A stretch of 35,281 bases of DNA from Anaerolineae bacterium (GTDB taxonomy: Bacteria > Chloroflexota > Anaerolineae > Aggregatilineales > J027). The DNA is taken from the NCBI GenBank assembly GCA_012031655.1, contig JAAUUD010000004.1, forward strand, positions 1 through 35,281, written 5' to 3'. Every line of letters starts with the position of its first letter. Position 1 is the stretch's first letter. The position numbers and the translations under genes are program-made. The notes under the pieces were generated by a model. It had not been told where the DNA came from. It saw nothing but the letters and a program-made list of their open reading frames with translations, and did not search any database. Below are positions 12,101 to 19,364 of this stretch, in pieces.

Positions 12101-12947
12101 TCGGAATGACACCCCCCTGTGGGGCTTCGGCAACCAGGTCCCCTGTGACTGTGTTCTGGAAGGCCGTGCCGTCGACTGTGATGGGGCCTGCCACGCGGCC
12201 ACTGGCCGAATGGAGCTCGTAGACCGCACTAGCGAAGTAAACATCCTGCGGCGCTCCCAGGCAACTGACCGGATCGTCGGTGACGTTGCGGACCCACAAC
12301 ATAACGACCGCGTTGCTGTTGCGCAAGGCGCGGAAGTTCGTGGCTGGATCCACGCGCAAATCCAGGTATTCTTCATAATTGTTGCCTGGGTCGCCCGGCG
12401 AGTCATTAATGCGGCGCTCCGACGCAAATTGGCGGCGGGTCGGTTCGGCGCCTGCGCCACGGTCCGCCACTGCCGAGGCGCGTTCGGGCTGCTCCAGGTT
12501 GGTGGCAACCGGATACGCGGAACCATCCTGTTGCGTGATGTTCTGTACTGGGGTAAAGCCCCAGATGCTGGTGCTCATGCCGGGTGGCATATCCCAGGTG
12601 CGCGCTGAACCCCCCACGAAGGGGAGTGGCGAGCCAACCGGGAGCGGTTGGGTTTCGGCGCCAGCCACCGGGAGGGTCGACCCCGCGTTGTAGAGCGCGT
12701 TGCTGCCGGATAGTGCGCACTCTGCCGGGCTACCCTGGGCTGGTGCGGGAAGGCTGGAGGGAGGCAGGACGTCATGGGCGGCAGAAGGCTGTTCCGCGAG
12801 GGGGGACTCTTCCGCTGGAACCGCAAGAGGCGCTTCTATCGGCGCAAGCTCAGCCGCCCCAGCTTGGATAACGGTGGCAAACTGGCTGGTGATCAGCGAA
12901 ATGATGATCACCAGGGTACGCAAGGCAGTGAAAAAGTGCTGCTTCAT
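61..12947 (-). CDS. Giant secreted DUF11-repeat surface protein (about 4,295 aa after correcting 7 indels)
   Basis: The start is ATG 12947, with GGAGGT at 12962-12957 and a 9-base spacer. The N-terminus (MKQHFFTALRTLVIIISL) is a signal peptide likely cleaved near residue 30, followed by an Ala/Pro/Glu-rich stretch. A ~500-residue non-repetitive head is followed by about 18 beta-sandwich modules of the DUF11 type (hydrophobic strand, 'Y.I.VTN.G', then a 'V.D' strand). The reading frame is interrupted seven times, near 11162-11166, 10752-10759, 9625-9630, 8571-8573, 4517-4519, 3939-3941 and 3100-3102. Three extra and four missing bases give 12,888 nt, exactly 4,296 codons, so this is one gene. 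No LPXTG, hydrophobic C-terminal tail or catalytic domain is visible. The probable role is as an adhesin, sheath or S-layer-like surface protein (inferred from DUF11 proteins generally). The C-terminal 13 residues may be chimeric. Confidence 0.88.
3100..3941 (-). CDS. Giant DUF11 protein, segment 7
   Basis: The segment has beta-rich sequence with a module near 3405-3230 (LQIEKVVLRAEDSGDS, then FYRITLTSLGGQNVRQIEVS). An earlier related stretch reads LVDLSPTCAGTILATAG, then FDVTLTNTS. The frame is lost at the G run 3100-3102. Adding one base converts FFPIACQKT into FFPYRVPENGFADPTLNRA and runs into the last segment. Confidence 0.8.
3939..4519 (-). CDS. Giant DUF11 protein, segment 6
   Basis: The part from 4519 to 4190 has no ATG but stays open and in register: it reads SDWGDGPFGPDDL, then ITYPYTLELPRDDEDGDG, then LIVTYDACQSEL. 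A DUF11-like module follows near 4190-4030 (ARPGETIWYRIVLENRSNLP, MTNFSVTD). The acidic DDEDGDG stretch resembles a calcium-binding loop. The break is at an AAA run (3939-3941). Adding one base gives GTAGRFGSRGEGDTAVCIYS. Confidence 0.8.
4517..8573 (-). CDS. Giant DUF11 protein, segment 5: six DUF11 modules
   Basis: This is the longest uninterrupted stretch, over 1,330 codons. It holds the most canonical DUF11 copies, starting near 7990 (LQLAKSADRDLAF), 7460 (LQVTKEILSPLETV), 6440 (FISKRVIPNIAFPGEQVTY), 5945 (LLVEKVASPVVTVLGNQV), 5400 (LRISKQANVSGATIGDNV) and 4935 (LIVNKRALNCDPAS). Two acidic calcium-loop-like motifs are present: DRNGDGVPE (about 6910-6880) and DPNGDGIID (about 5745-5715). 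The frame breaks at a GGG run (4517-4519). Adding one base continues it as SDWGDGPFGPDDLSTTDRD. Confidence 0.87.
8571..9630 (-). CDS. Giant DUF11 protein, segment 4
   Basis: Two modules are visible. One is near 9460-9310 (DLGLTLQGPATLVRGDFG, then FFTFTNIS). The other is near 9000-8860 (LLLEKIAGFEQALPDD, then YSITVVNQSEYQHVDF). Adding one base to the G run at 8571-8573 restores the frame and joins RVEFGCPHQCF to QFINYLSPETTDTDGLP, which leads directly into the next segment. Confidence 0.8.
9625..10759 (-). CDS. Giant DUF11 protein, segment 3
   Basis: Beta-rich modules lie near 10480-10260 (core DELTFDLIVDNNSATSRCNV) and 9960-9780 (core VEYRLRYSATNVGAATFEIT). An acidic stretch, DLDVDGDPDADPPAEVDF (around 9715-9665), resembles a calcium-binding loop. 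The frame breaks at a run of six A (9625-9630). Removing one base joins ATRQF to LPFDPARLDARL. Confidence 0.8.
10752..11166 (-). CDS. Giant DUF11 protein, segment 2: one DUF11-like module
   Basis: The segment contains the end of module 1 and a second module (about 10975-10800) with the core YQLQVCNADATSFTKIEFLG. It ends at a run of eight C (10752-10759; G on the coding strand). Deleting one base joins NRTNIRQINGG to ATLSTYPELVYRD in the next segment. An eight-base homopolymer is the most error-prone site in the gene, so this break is very likely artefactual. Confidence 0.8.
11162..12947 (-). CDS. Giant DUF11 protein, segment 1: signal peptide, head region, first DUF11 module
   Basis: This uninterrupted segment carries the signal peptide, a linker rich in Ala, Pro and Glu (about residues 30-75) and a head region of roughly 450 residues that I do not recognise. 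The first clear DUF11 module starts near residue 540 (SVSKRVTGPVDPTTGQ, then YEITITNTGDLPVNRIRIDD). The frame is lost at a run of five G (11162-11166, C on the coding strand). Removing one base continues the protein as RLLPASLTLYPLDDNENC. Confidence 0.85.
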
Positions 12948-13055
12948 AAAATAAGAACCTCCATGCCCTTTCTGTGTGGCGGTTTGGCTCAAAGACGCCG
13001 ACTGGGCCGCTTGTCATGGAAATGCAAAACACTATGGGAGAGAACCCCCTTCATC

Positions 13056-13061
13056 ATTATA
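13056..13061 (-). promoter_or_regulatory. Candidate -10 element for the giant gene
   Basis: A perfect TATAAT on the minus strand lies about 109 bases upstream of ATG 12947. No good -35 hexamer sits at 16-18 bases; the nearest TTG-type hexamer (TTGCGC) is 22 bases away. The downstream leader would be about 100 nt. Confidence 0.35.
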
Positions 13062-13167
13062 CGCGCTGTGCGGAAAGGCCGGGGCGCAACACTGCCTGGA
13101 TTAGCATGTTGAATGTCCTGTTTTTGTTAGACTCTCTATACAAAGAGGGAGAAGCAAAGCTGGGGAA

Positions 13168-13199
13168 AGCGGGTGGCTGAGACACACTCGCCACCCGCT
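13168..13199 (-). terminator. Hairpin after the ABC exporter operon
   Basis: A perfect 10-bp inverted repeat (AGCGGGTGGC / GCCACCCGCT) with a 12-base loop lies 14 bases past the stop codon of ABC half-transporter B. The following T tract is poor (TTCCCC), so it may be an imperfect intrinsic terminator. It separates the exporter operon from the giant gene's own leader. Confidence 0.55.
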
Positions 13200-13213
13200 G
13201 GTGAAGATTGTTG

Positions 13214-14982
13214 TTAAGCTGCGTAGGTCATGGCGTAGAGGCTGTAATAAACCCCCTGCCGAGCCAGGAGTTCCTGGTGTGTGCCCTTTTCCACGATGCC
13301 CCCATGATCCATCACCACGATCAGGTCTGCATTGATAATCGTGCTCAGGCGGTGGGCGATCACAAGGCTGGTGCGGCCCCGGAGCAAGGTGCTCATCGCT
13401 TCCTGGATCACTTTTTCGGTGCGGGTGTCGATGCTGCTGGTGGCTTCATCCAGGATCAGGATGCGTGGGTCAGCCAGCAAGGCACGCGCAAAGGCCAGGA
13501 GTTGCCGCTGCCCGACCGAAAGCAGCACGCCGCCTTCTTCCACATTGGAGTCATAGCCCTTCTCAAGCGCCATAATAAAATCGTGCGCGCCCACGGCCTG
13601 TGCGGCGGCAATGATTTCTTCTTCTTTGGCGTCCAGGCGCCCATAGCGAATGTTGTCTCGGATGGACCCGGTAAAGAGCAGGTTCTGCTGGAGCACCACC
13701 CCCATCTGGCTACGCAGACTATCCAGGGTCATCTGGCGTACATCCTGGCCATCGACGCGCACACTACCCTCGGTCACGTCATAGAAGCGACTAACCAGCT
13801 TAGCAATGGTGGTCTTGCCTGCGCCAGTATGCCCCACCAGGGCAACCGTGGCGCCCGCTGGGATGTCCAGATTGATGTTGTCCAGCACTTTTTGGCCGGG
13901 CACATACTCCATGCTCACATTTTCGAACTGAATGTGCCCCTTGATGCGGCCAATCGGTTGGGCGTCTGGGGCATCCTGAACTTCAATCGGCTGATCCAGC
14001 AGCCAGAAAATCTTGTTCCCGGCGGCCATGGTCGCTGAAAGACGTTCACGCGTTGGGCGAGCAGGCGGATGGGGAAAAAGAATTGCTCAATGTAGAGCAC
14101 AAAAGTCAGCAGCTTGAAAACCGACAGTTGCTCATCCAGCACCAGCAGGCCGCCCACGTAGATCAGAGAGCCAATGGCCACCCCCCCAACCAGATCAATG
14201 CTGGGAAAGAACATCGAGGCAACCAGGGTCGCACGCATGTTGCTATCCAGGTTGTCCTGGTTATGGCCATCCCGAAACCGCTCGGCATTGTACCGCTCGC
14301 GGTTATAAGCCTTCACCACGCGAATCCCGTTGATGTTTTCCGCCAGTTCAGCGTTCACAGCGGCGTTGGTTTCGCGGACTCGAATGTAAGCCTGGCGGGC
14401 GTAGATGCGCCAGAAGTTGGCGATGATACTCAGCGAAACCACCACCCCCACCGCGACCAGGGTCAGTGCCGGGTCAATCAGCAGCATCGCAATCAACATG
14501 CCCAGCACGGTGAACAGGTCGCGGACAACGCCAATTACCGCAAAGGAGATGGCCTCACGCAGCACGTTTACGTCGCCGATGACGCGCGCGATGATACGCC
14601 CGGTTTCGTAGGTGGAAAAGAAAGACATCGAGAGCCGCTGCACATGGGCAAAGAGCTGGTCGCGCAATTCACGGATTACGGATTGCCCGACCATAGCCAT
14701 GTGCCGCAGTTGAATCCGAAAGCCCACATAACCGACCACCTGGATTACCAGAAACACCACCGCCCCCAGGATGACGGTGCGCATGTCGCCAGTGCGGATG
14801 CCCTCGTCCACGGCATACCCGATGAGCGGCGGCCCGGTGACACTGGCCGCCACCGAGAAGATCATGGCGGCCATAGCAATCGCAATATCACGGCGGTAGG
14901 GGGTCATGTAGCCCGCCAGACGCCGGGTGACTTCCCAGTCAAAAGTTTTGCCAATTTCGGTGGCAGCGCCTTGCATACCCAT
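13214..14982 (-). CDS. ABC exporter half-transporter B (canonical ATP-site subunit; one indel)
   Basis: This is an MsbA/LmrA-type half-transporter, with an N-terminal six-helix membrane domain (about residues 30-310) fused to a nucleotide-binding domain. Walker A GHTGAGKTT is at 384-392, Walker B/catalytic Glu LILDE at 509-513, and the switch His at 544. The signature is LSVGQ (488-492) rather than LSGGQ. The frame is broken near 14030-14038, where one base is missing: RVNVFQ continues as TMAAGNKIFWLLDQ. The corrected length is 589 aa, normal for the family. AAAGGA precedes ATG 14982, and the gene starts 18 bases after half-transporter A. The two are expected to form a heterodimeric exporter for drugs, lipids or peptides; the substrate cannot be read from sequence. 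It lacks a C39 protease domain. Confidence 0.92.
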
Positions 14983-15000
14983 GAGGCGTGTCCTTTCTGG

Positions 15001-16833
15001 CTAGTCGCCCACAGCGGTAAGTTCGCTAATACGAGAGAAGTCCAGCGTTTCGCGCCGAACCCGTTCCTGGTCCGCCAGTTGCAGGTCGTAAATCTGGCGG
15101 TAGAGGCCCTTGTGCTGAAGCAACTCGGCGTGGGTGCCACGTTCCGCAATCCGGCCCTGGTCGATCACCAAAATTTGGTCGGCGTGCATCACGCTGGTCA
15201 GGCGTTGCGCAATCACAAAGGTGGTGCGGCCCTGCATCATCTGACGCAGCGCTTGCTGGATGCTGTATTCGGTTTGGGTATCCACCGCGCTGGTGGAGTC
15301 ATCCATGATCAGCACCGCCGGTTGTGTGAGCAAGGCTCGCGCAATCGCCACCCGCTGGCGTTGCCCACCAGAGAGGGTGATGCCGCGCTCGCCCACCAGC
15401 GTATCGTAGCCATCTGGAAATTCCATAATAAAGTTGTGCGCGTCTGCGGCCTTGGCGGCGGCCATGATGGCTGCTTCGTTGGCGTTGGGGCGGCCAAAGG
15501 CGATGTTCTCGCGGATGGTTGCTGAGAACAACAGCGACTCTTGCAGCGCAATCCCGATCTGGTCCTTCAGGCTGCGCATGGTGAGGTCGCGCACGTCGTG
15601 GCCGTCCAACGTCACGCGCCCCTCAGTGACTTCATAGAAGCGCGGGATCAGGTTCACCAGGGTAGATTTACCCGCGCCGGTTTCGCCCACCAGCGCGATG
15701 ATCTGACCGGGTTCGGCGGTCAGGTTGATGTCTTGCAGGGCGTAGGGCAGGTTGGGCGCGTAGCGGAAGTTCACGTTCTCGAAGCGCACCAGCCCTTTCG
15801 CCTGAGCCAGTTCAAGCGCACCAGGCTTGTCTGTAATGGTTTCTGGCTCTTCCAGCACTTCGAACACGCGGCGCCCGCTGGCGATGGCCTGGTTCACCAG
15901 CATGATCACAAAGCCGAAAAAGCGGATGGGTTGTGAGATCATCAGGATATAGGCGCTAAACTGCACGATCACGCCAACGGTCACGCCCGCCAGCCCTTCT
16001 TGCTCCAGCCAGCCGCCCACCAGCAAGGTCAGGAAGATGCTGACGGCGGTCATGGTGGCGGCAAAGGGGATGTACTGCGTCCACTTGTCCACCACTTTGA
16101 GCTGCTGCACATAGAGGCGCTGATTTTCTTCCGCGAAGCGCTGGATTTCGTGATGTTCGCGGGAGAAGGCGCGCACCACCTCCGCCCCGACGATGCTTTC
16201 CTGAAGATGGTCGCCCAGCTTGCCCACGTGTTCCATCACCCGGCGCCACTCGTGGTTCACAAAGGCGGCAAAGCGCTGCGAACGAACCAGGAGCGGGATC
16301 ATCGGGAGGATGGAAACCATGGCCAGCACCGGGCTGGTGTAGAACATCACGGCAAAGGCCAAACCGGTGATCAGCAGCGTGTTCAGGCCATCCAGCAAGC
16401 CAAACGCCAGAAAGCGCTGCACTTCGTCTACGTCGCTCAGGCTGCGCGTGATGAGCGAGCCGGTGTGAGAGCGATCATGAAAGACAAAGGGCAAGCGCTG
16501 CATTTTGCGGTACATTTCGTTGCGGATGTCAAAAGCCACTTTGTGCGATTGCGCTTCTGAGAAGTAACGGGCGACAAAGCCAATCCCACCACGCAGCACG
16601 CCCAGCACCACCACCAGCAACCCGGCTTGCAGCATGTAATCGCTGTCTCGGCGTTGGATACCCCGGTCAATGACCAGGCGCAGGATGTCTGGGATAACGA
16701 CCCCCAGCACCTGAAAGATGACGATGGCCACCAGGGCCACCAGGGCATACCACTTGTATTTGAGCGTGTAGCCCAGGATGCGCCTGAGCACACCCCAGCT
16801 CGACAGGTTGATCTGTGAGATATTCTCATTCAT
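15001..16833 (-). CDS. ABC exporter half-transporter A (degenerate ATP-site subunit)
   Basis: This intact 610-aa half-transporter has a six-helix membrane domain (about residues 20-310) followed by an ATPase domain. Walker A GETGAGKST is at 383-391 and a canonical LSGGQ signature at 487-491. The Walker B end reads LIMDD (508-512), with Asp in place of the catalytic Glu, and the switch residue is Gln 543 (IAQRL) instead of His. This pattern is known from heterodimeric exporters such as TM287/288 and BmrCD, where one composite site does not hydrolyse ATP efficiently. The start ATG 16833 overlaps the arsR stop (ATGAATGA), indicating translational coupling, and GGAGG lies within arsR. Confidence 0.95.
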   Translation of the reverse strand: MNENISQINLSSWGVLRRILGYTLKYKWYALVALVAIVIFQVLGVVIPDILRLVIDRGIQRRDSDYMLQAGLLVVVLGVLRGGIGFVARYFSEAQSHKVAFDIRNEMYRKMQRLPFVFHDRSHTGSLITRSLSDVDEVQRFLAFGLLDGLNTLLITGLAFAVMFYTSPVLAMVSILPMIPLLVRSQRFAAFVNHEWRRVMEHVGKLGDHLQESIVGAEVVRAFSREHHEIQRFAEENQRLYVQQLKVVDKWTQYIPFAATMTAVSIFLTLLVGGWLEQEGLAGVTVGVIVQFSAYILMISQPIRFFGFVIMLVNQAIASGRRVFEVLEEPETITDKPGALELAQAKGLVRFENVNFRYAPNLPYALQDINLTAEPGQIIALVGETGAGKSTLVNLIPRFYEVTEGRVTLDGHDVRDLTMRSLKDQIGIALQESLLFSATIRENIAFGRPNANEAAIMAAAKAADAHNFIMEFPDGYDTLVGERGITLSGGQRQRVAIARALLTQPAVLIMDDSTSAVDTQTEYSIQQALRQMMQGRTTFVIAQRLTSVMHADQILVIDQGRIAERGTHAELLQHKGLYRQIYDLQLADQERVRRETLDFSRISELTAVGD

Positions 16834-17923
16834 GGGTGCGGTCCTCCTGGATCATGAGCGATTGCAACCGGGCGATGACATCCTGCAGGCCATCCCGGTT
16901 GACGCGGTAAAAACGCAGTGTGCCGTGCGGGCGGACGATGAGCAGATCGTTCTGAGCCATAAAGGTCAGATGGCGCGAGATGTTCGATTGTGAGAGCTGG
17001 AGCAGGTCGGCCAGGTCCGAGACGCTGTATTCTCCCCCTTCCAACAAAAGCGCCAGGATCTGCAGGCGCGTTTCGTCTGCCAAAGCCTTAAAGATGGGGT
17101 AAAGGCTGACCAGGTCTGCCGGGGCAGCCTGCGCCGTGGGCACCAGATTGGCGTTGAAGGCCAGGCGCAGGGTTCCACGGTGCATGTTATAGACCACATA
17201 CGTCCCGACATGGCTGGAAGGCAACCATTCGACCCGCTGAAGCTGCGGGGCCAGGGCAAGCAGGCGTTCTGGTATCGGGCGTCCAGTGATCTGACGAAAG
17301 GTGGCCGTCAGGCTATCTGCGACGGGTTGGGTGCGAAAGTAGGCCAGTGCTCGCTGCCAGCGGGCTTGTTCCGCGTTGGCGTTTTCCTGATAGGCGCTCT
17401 CCCACAGATGCCGCAGGCTGGTCAGCAGACCAGCTAGCATCTTGGCTGGGTCGAGGAGCCAGGCGGCCAGTTCTGCTGGGGCCAATGGCAAAGGCGGCAG
17501 GTTATGCTGTTCCCGATGGGCCTGGATGCCCAAGATCAGGGCCTCCGCAGGTTGGTTAGGGTCCAGGCGCAGGCTAACTGCGCGCGCCAGCAAGGCTTCT
17601 TCCAGGGCGGTGCCAGTCACATCCAGCGGCAGGGCCTGCAAAAAGGTCTGCAAGGTGTCGAAGTCGCTGTTGGCTGGGTGCTGCTCCGGCAAACGGTCCA
17701 GCAACCAGCCACCAAAACTGGGCGCAAAGGCCAGGCTGCTGGTGGTCTCCAGAAAACCAGGCGGAGGTGCAGCCAGCAGTTGTCCAGCCGTGCGTTGCAA
17801 CCAGTTGCTAAGCCCTTCAAACTGCGCGGCGGGTTGGATGAGGACCAGCGTGGTGAGCAGGTCATGCAGCAGCGTGCTCCGAAAGGTGATCTTAAGCGTT
17901 TGGTCCAGGGCGATGACTTCTAT
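16826..17923 (-). CDS. ArsR-family transcriptional regulator with long N-terminal domain
   Basis: The C-terminal ~90 residues form an ArsR winged helix: ALADETRLQILALL, then the recognition region DLADLLQLSQSNISRHL, then a wing (HGTLRFYRVN). There is no metal-binding ELCVCDL motif; the equivalent reads YSVSDL, so a metal sensor is unlikely. The first ~250 residues are an alpha-helical domain I do not recognise, as seen in other long ArsR proteins. The open frame extends to an ATA at 17923, placed 5 bases after a perfect AGGAGG (17934-17929); the first ordinary start is TTG 17800, which has no ribosome site. I prefer 17923 (365 aa), assuming a rare start or a miscalled ATG. It heads the exporter operon and probably autoregulates it through the palindrome at 17960. 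Confidence 0.85.
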   Translation of the reverse strand: MEVIALDQTLKITFRSTLLHDLLTTLVLIQPAAQFEGLSNWLQRTAGQLLAAPPPGFLETTSSLAFAPSFGGWLLDRLPEQHPANSDFDTLQTFLQALPLDVTGTALEEALLARAVSLRLDPNQPAEALILGIQAHREQHNLPPLPLAPAELAAWLLDPAKMLAGLLTSLRHLWESAYQENANAEQARWQRALAYFRTQPVADSLTATFRQITGRPIPERLLALAPQLQRVEWLPSSHVGTYVVYNMHRGTLRLAFNANLVPTAQAAPADLVSLYPIFKALADETRLQILALLLEGGEYSVSDLADLLQLSQSNISRHLTFMAQNDLLIVRPHGTLRFYRVNRDGLQDVIARLQSLMIQEDRTHE

Positions 17924-17959
17924 AGCGACCTCCTAGCACCCTATTTCGTGGGCGATTAC

Positions 17960-17982
17960 TTGCGTATATACGCAAATACGCA
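17960..17982. promoter_or_regulatory. Palindromic operator candidate for the ArsR regulator
   Basis: TTGCGTATATACGCAA (17960-17975) is a perfect 16-bp palindrome, followed immediately by a third half-site ATACGCA (17976-17982). Symmetric AT-centred sites of this kind are typical of winged-helix dimers. It lies just downstream of the predicted transcription start of arsR and 26 bases before its ribosome site, a position suited to repression. Confidence 0.6.
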
Positions 17983-17987
17983 GGTTA

Positions 17988-18016
17988 ACTATCGACTATT
18001 TTGGGGCGCCTGTCAA
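17988..18016 (-). promoter_or_regulatory. Promoter of the arsR-ABC exporter operon
   Basis: On the minus strand, a perfect -35 TTGACA (18016-18011) is separated by exactly 17 bases from GATAGT (17993-17988), a 4/6 match to the -10 consensus. The start of transcription would fall near 17981, beside the palindrome at 17960-17975. Confidence 0.6.
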
Positions 18017-18102
18017 TTGGTCAGATAGGGGAGTAGCACAAAAACGCGCTCGGGGCTAAGCTTAGGGGCGTAGCCCGATGTATGGTATGAGGGGGATGCA
18101 AC

Positions 18103-19252
18103 ATGGAAAACAACAGGGCGCGCCAATGGCTGGTCTTTTTGCTCAGTGGGTGCTTGTTGGTAGCGGCAATGCCCGCTTACGCGCAAGAGCCAGCACCAAC
18201 ACACACTGTTGCCGTGGGGGAAAATCTGTTTCGGATCGCCCTGCAATATGGGGTGAGCGTGGATGTACTCGCAGCAGCCAACAATATCGTGAACATCCGC
18301 ACTATCTACACCGGGCAGGTGCTCGTTATTCCAGGGAGTGTTGCGGAACCCGCGCCCGAAGTACCTGAATCTGCGGCTGAGGCGCCCCAAGCTGAGGCCA
18401 ACCTCGTGGAGGAAGTGCCACCCGCACCCACCCCAGCAGAATCGGTAGCGCCGCAGGTGCATATTGTGCAGGCAGGGGAGACGCTGGCCAGCATCGCCCG
18501 CCGCTATAACGTCAATTGGGCGCAGATCGCCAGCTTAAACGGGTTGGCAAACCCCAACCACATTGTCTCGGGGCAACAGTTGATCATCAATGGTGCGACG
18601 GTCGCCGCCGAGGAACCCGCCCCTGCGCCCGCAGCGCCAGCCCCGGCAGAAGTAGCTGCTGAAGAACCCGCCCCCGCCGCAGAAGCTGCACCCCCTCAAC
18701 CAGTGTGACGCACGTGGTGCACGCAACGAAGGCTTGTCTACCATCGCCAATGCCTATGGTGTGAACTGGGTTGCGCTGGCGCAGGCCAACAGCATCAGCG
18801 CTCCCTATGTAATCCACACGGGGCAGGTGCTCAGCGTGCCGAACCCAACCCTCACCCCGCCGGCAGACTATGGTGCTCCTCCGGGAACTGCTCCTTCTAA
18901 CAATCGCTGGATCCATGTACAACTGAGCACCCAGACGATTCGCGCCTACGAAGGCGATCAACTGGTACGGGAGGTGACGGTTTCTACCGGGTTGCCAGGG
19001 ACGCCCACTGTGCAAGGGGACTACTATATTTACACCAAGCTGCCAGCCCAGACGATGAGCGGCCCCGGCTATTACCTGCCTGGCGTCCCCTGGGTGATGT
19101 ACTTCTACCGGGGCTATGCCATCCATGGCACCTATTGGCACAACAACTTTGGGCAACCGATGAGCCATGGGTGCGTGAACCTGCCCACCGAGGAGGCGGC
19201 GTGGTTCTACAATTTCGCTTCAATTGGTACCCTGGTCCGCGTTGTATACTGA
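18103..19252 (+). CDS. Secreted LysM-repeat L,D-transpeptidase (YkuD family; two indels)
   Basis: A signal peptide (residues 1-27, ending AYAQEP) is followed by LysM domains at about 34-78 and 120-164, an Ala/Pro/Glu linker, a third LysM at about 210-253, and a C-terminal YkuD domain (about 270-383). The catalytic motif is complete: HGTYWHNNFGQP then MSHGCVNLP. The enzyme forms 3-3 cross-links in, or anchors proteins to, peptidoglycan outside the cell. Two missing bases are inferred between about 18690 and 18727, one in the C run before 18696 and one near 18724. With both restored, the third LysM reads THVVHANEGLSTIANAYGVN and the length is 383 aa. GGGGGAT precedes ATG 18103. It is transcribed divergently from the arsR operon. 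Confidence 0.92.
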
Positions 19253-19293
19253 AAAGCTCCCTGCCAACTGACGCAACATCGCCCACCTGTCTC

Positions 19294-19322
19294 TTGGCAA
19301 GCGCGGTGCGCTGCTCTACCAT
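19294..19322 (+). promoter_or_regulatory. Candidate promoter of the REC-histidine kinase gene
   Basis: TTGGCA (19294-19299) and TACCAT (19317-19322) are separated by 17 bases, giving 5/6 and 4/6 matches to the consensus. It lies about 43 bases before ATG 19365 in the only gap between this gene and the L,D-transpeptidase gene. Confidence 0.4.
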
Positions 19323-19364
19323 GAGGTGGGACAACAACCGTAACGAGAGGGTCAGGTAGCTTAG

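Noticed and set aside
13020-13060. Short leader peptide starting at ATGATGAAGG upstream of the giant gene
   Set aside because: It immediately follows the -10 box, so would be at or before the transcription start, and shows no conserved feature.
14053-15525. 490-codon open frame on the plus strand opposite the ABC transporter genes
   Set aside because: It is antisense to clear Walker and signature motifs, has His/Gln-rich low-complexity composition and no ribosome site; a by-product of GC-biased codons.
13214-16833. Type I secretion or bacteriocin exporter
   Set aside because: There is no C39 peptidase domain on either ABC half, no HlyD-like adaptor and no small leader-peptide gene nearby.
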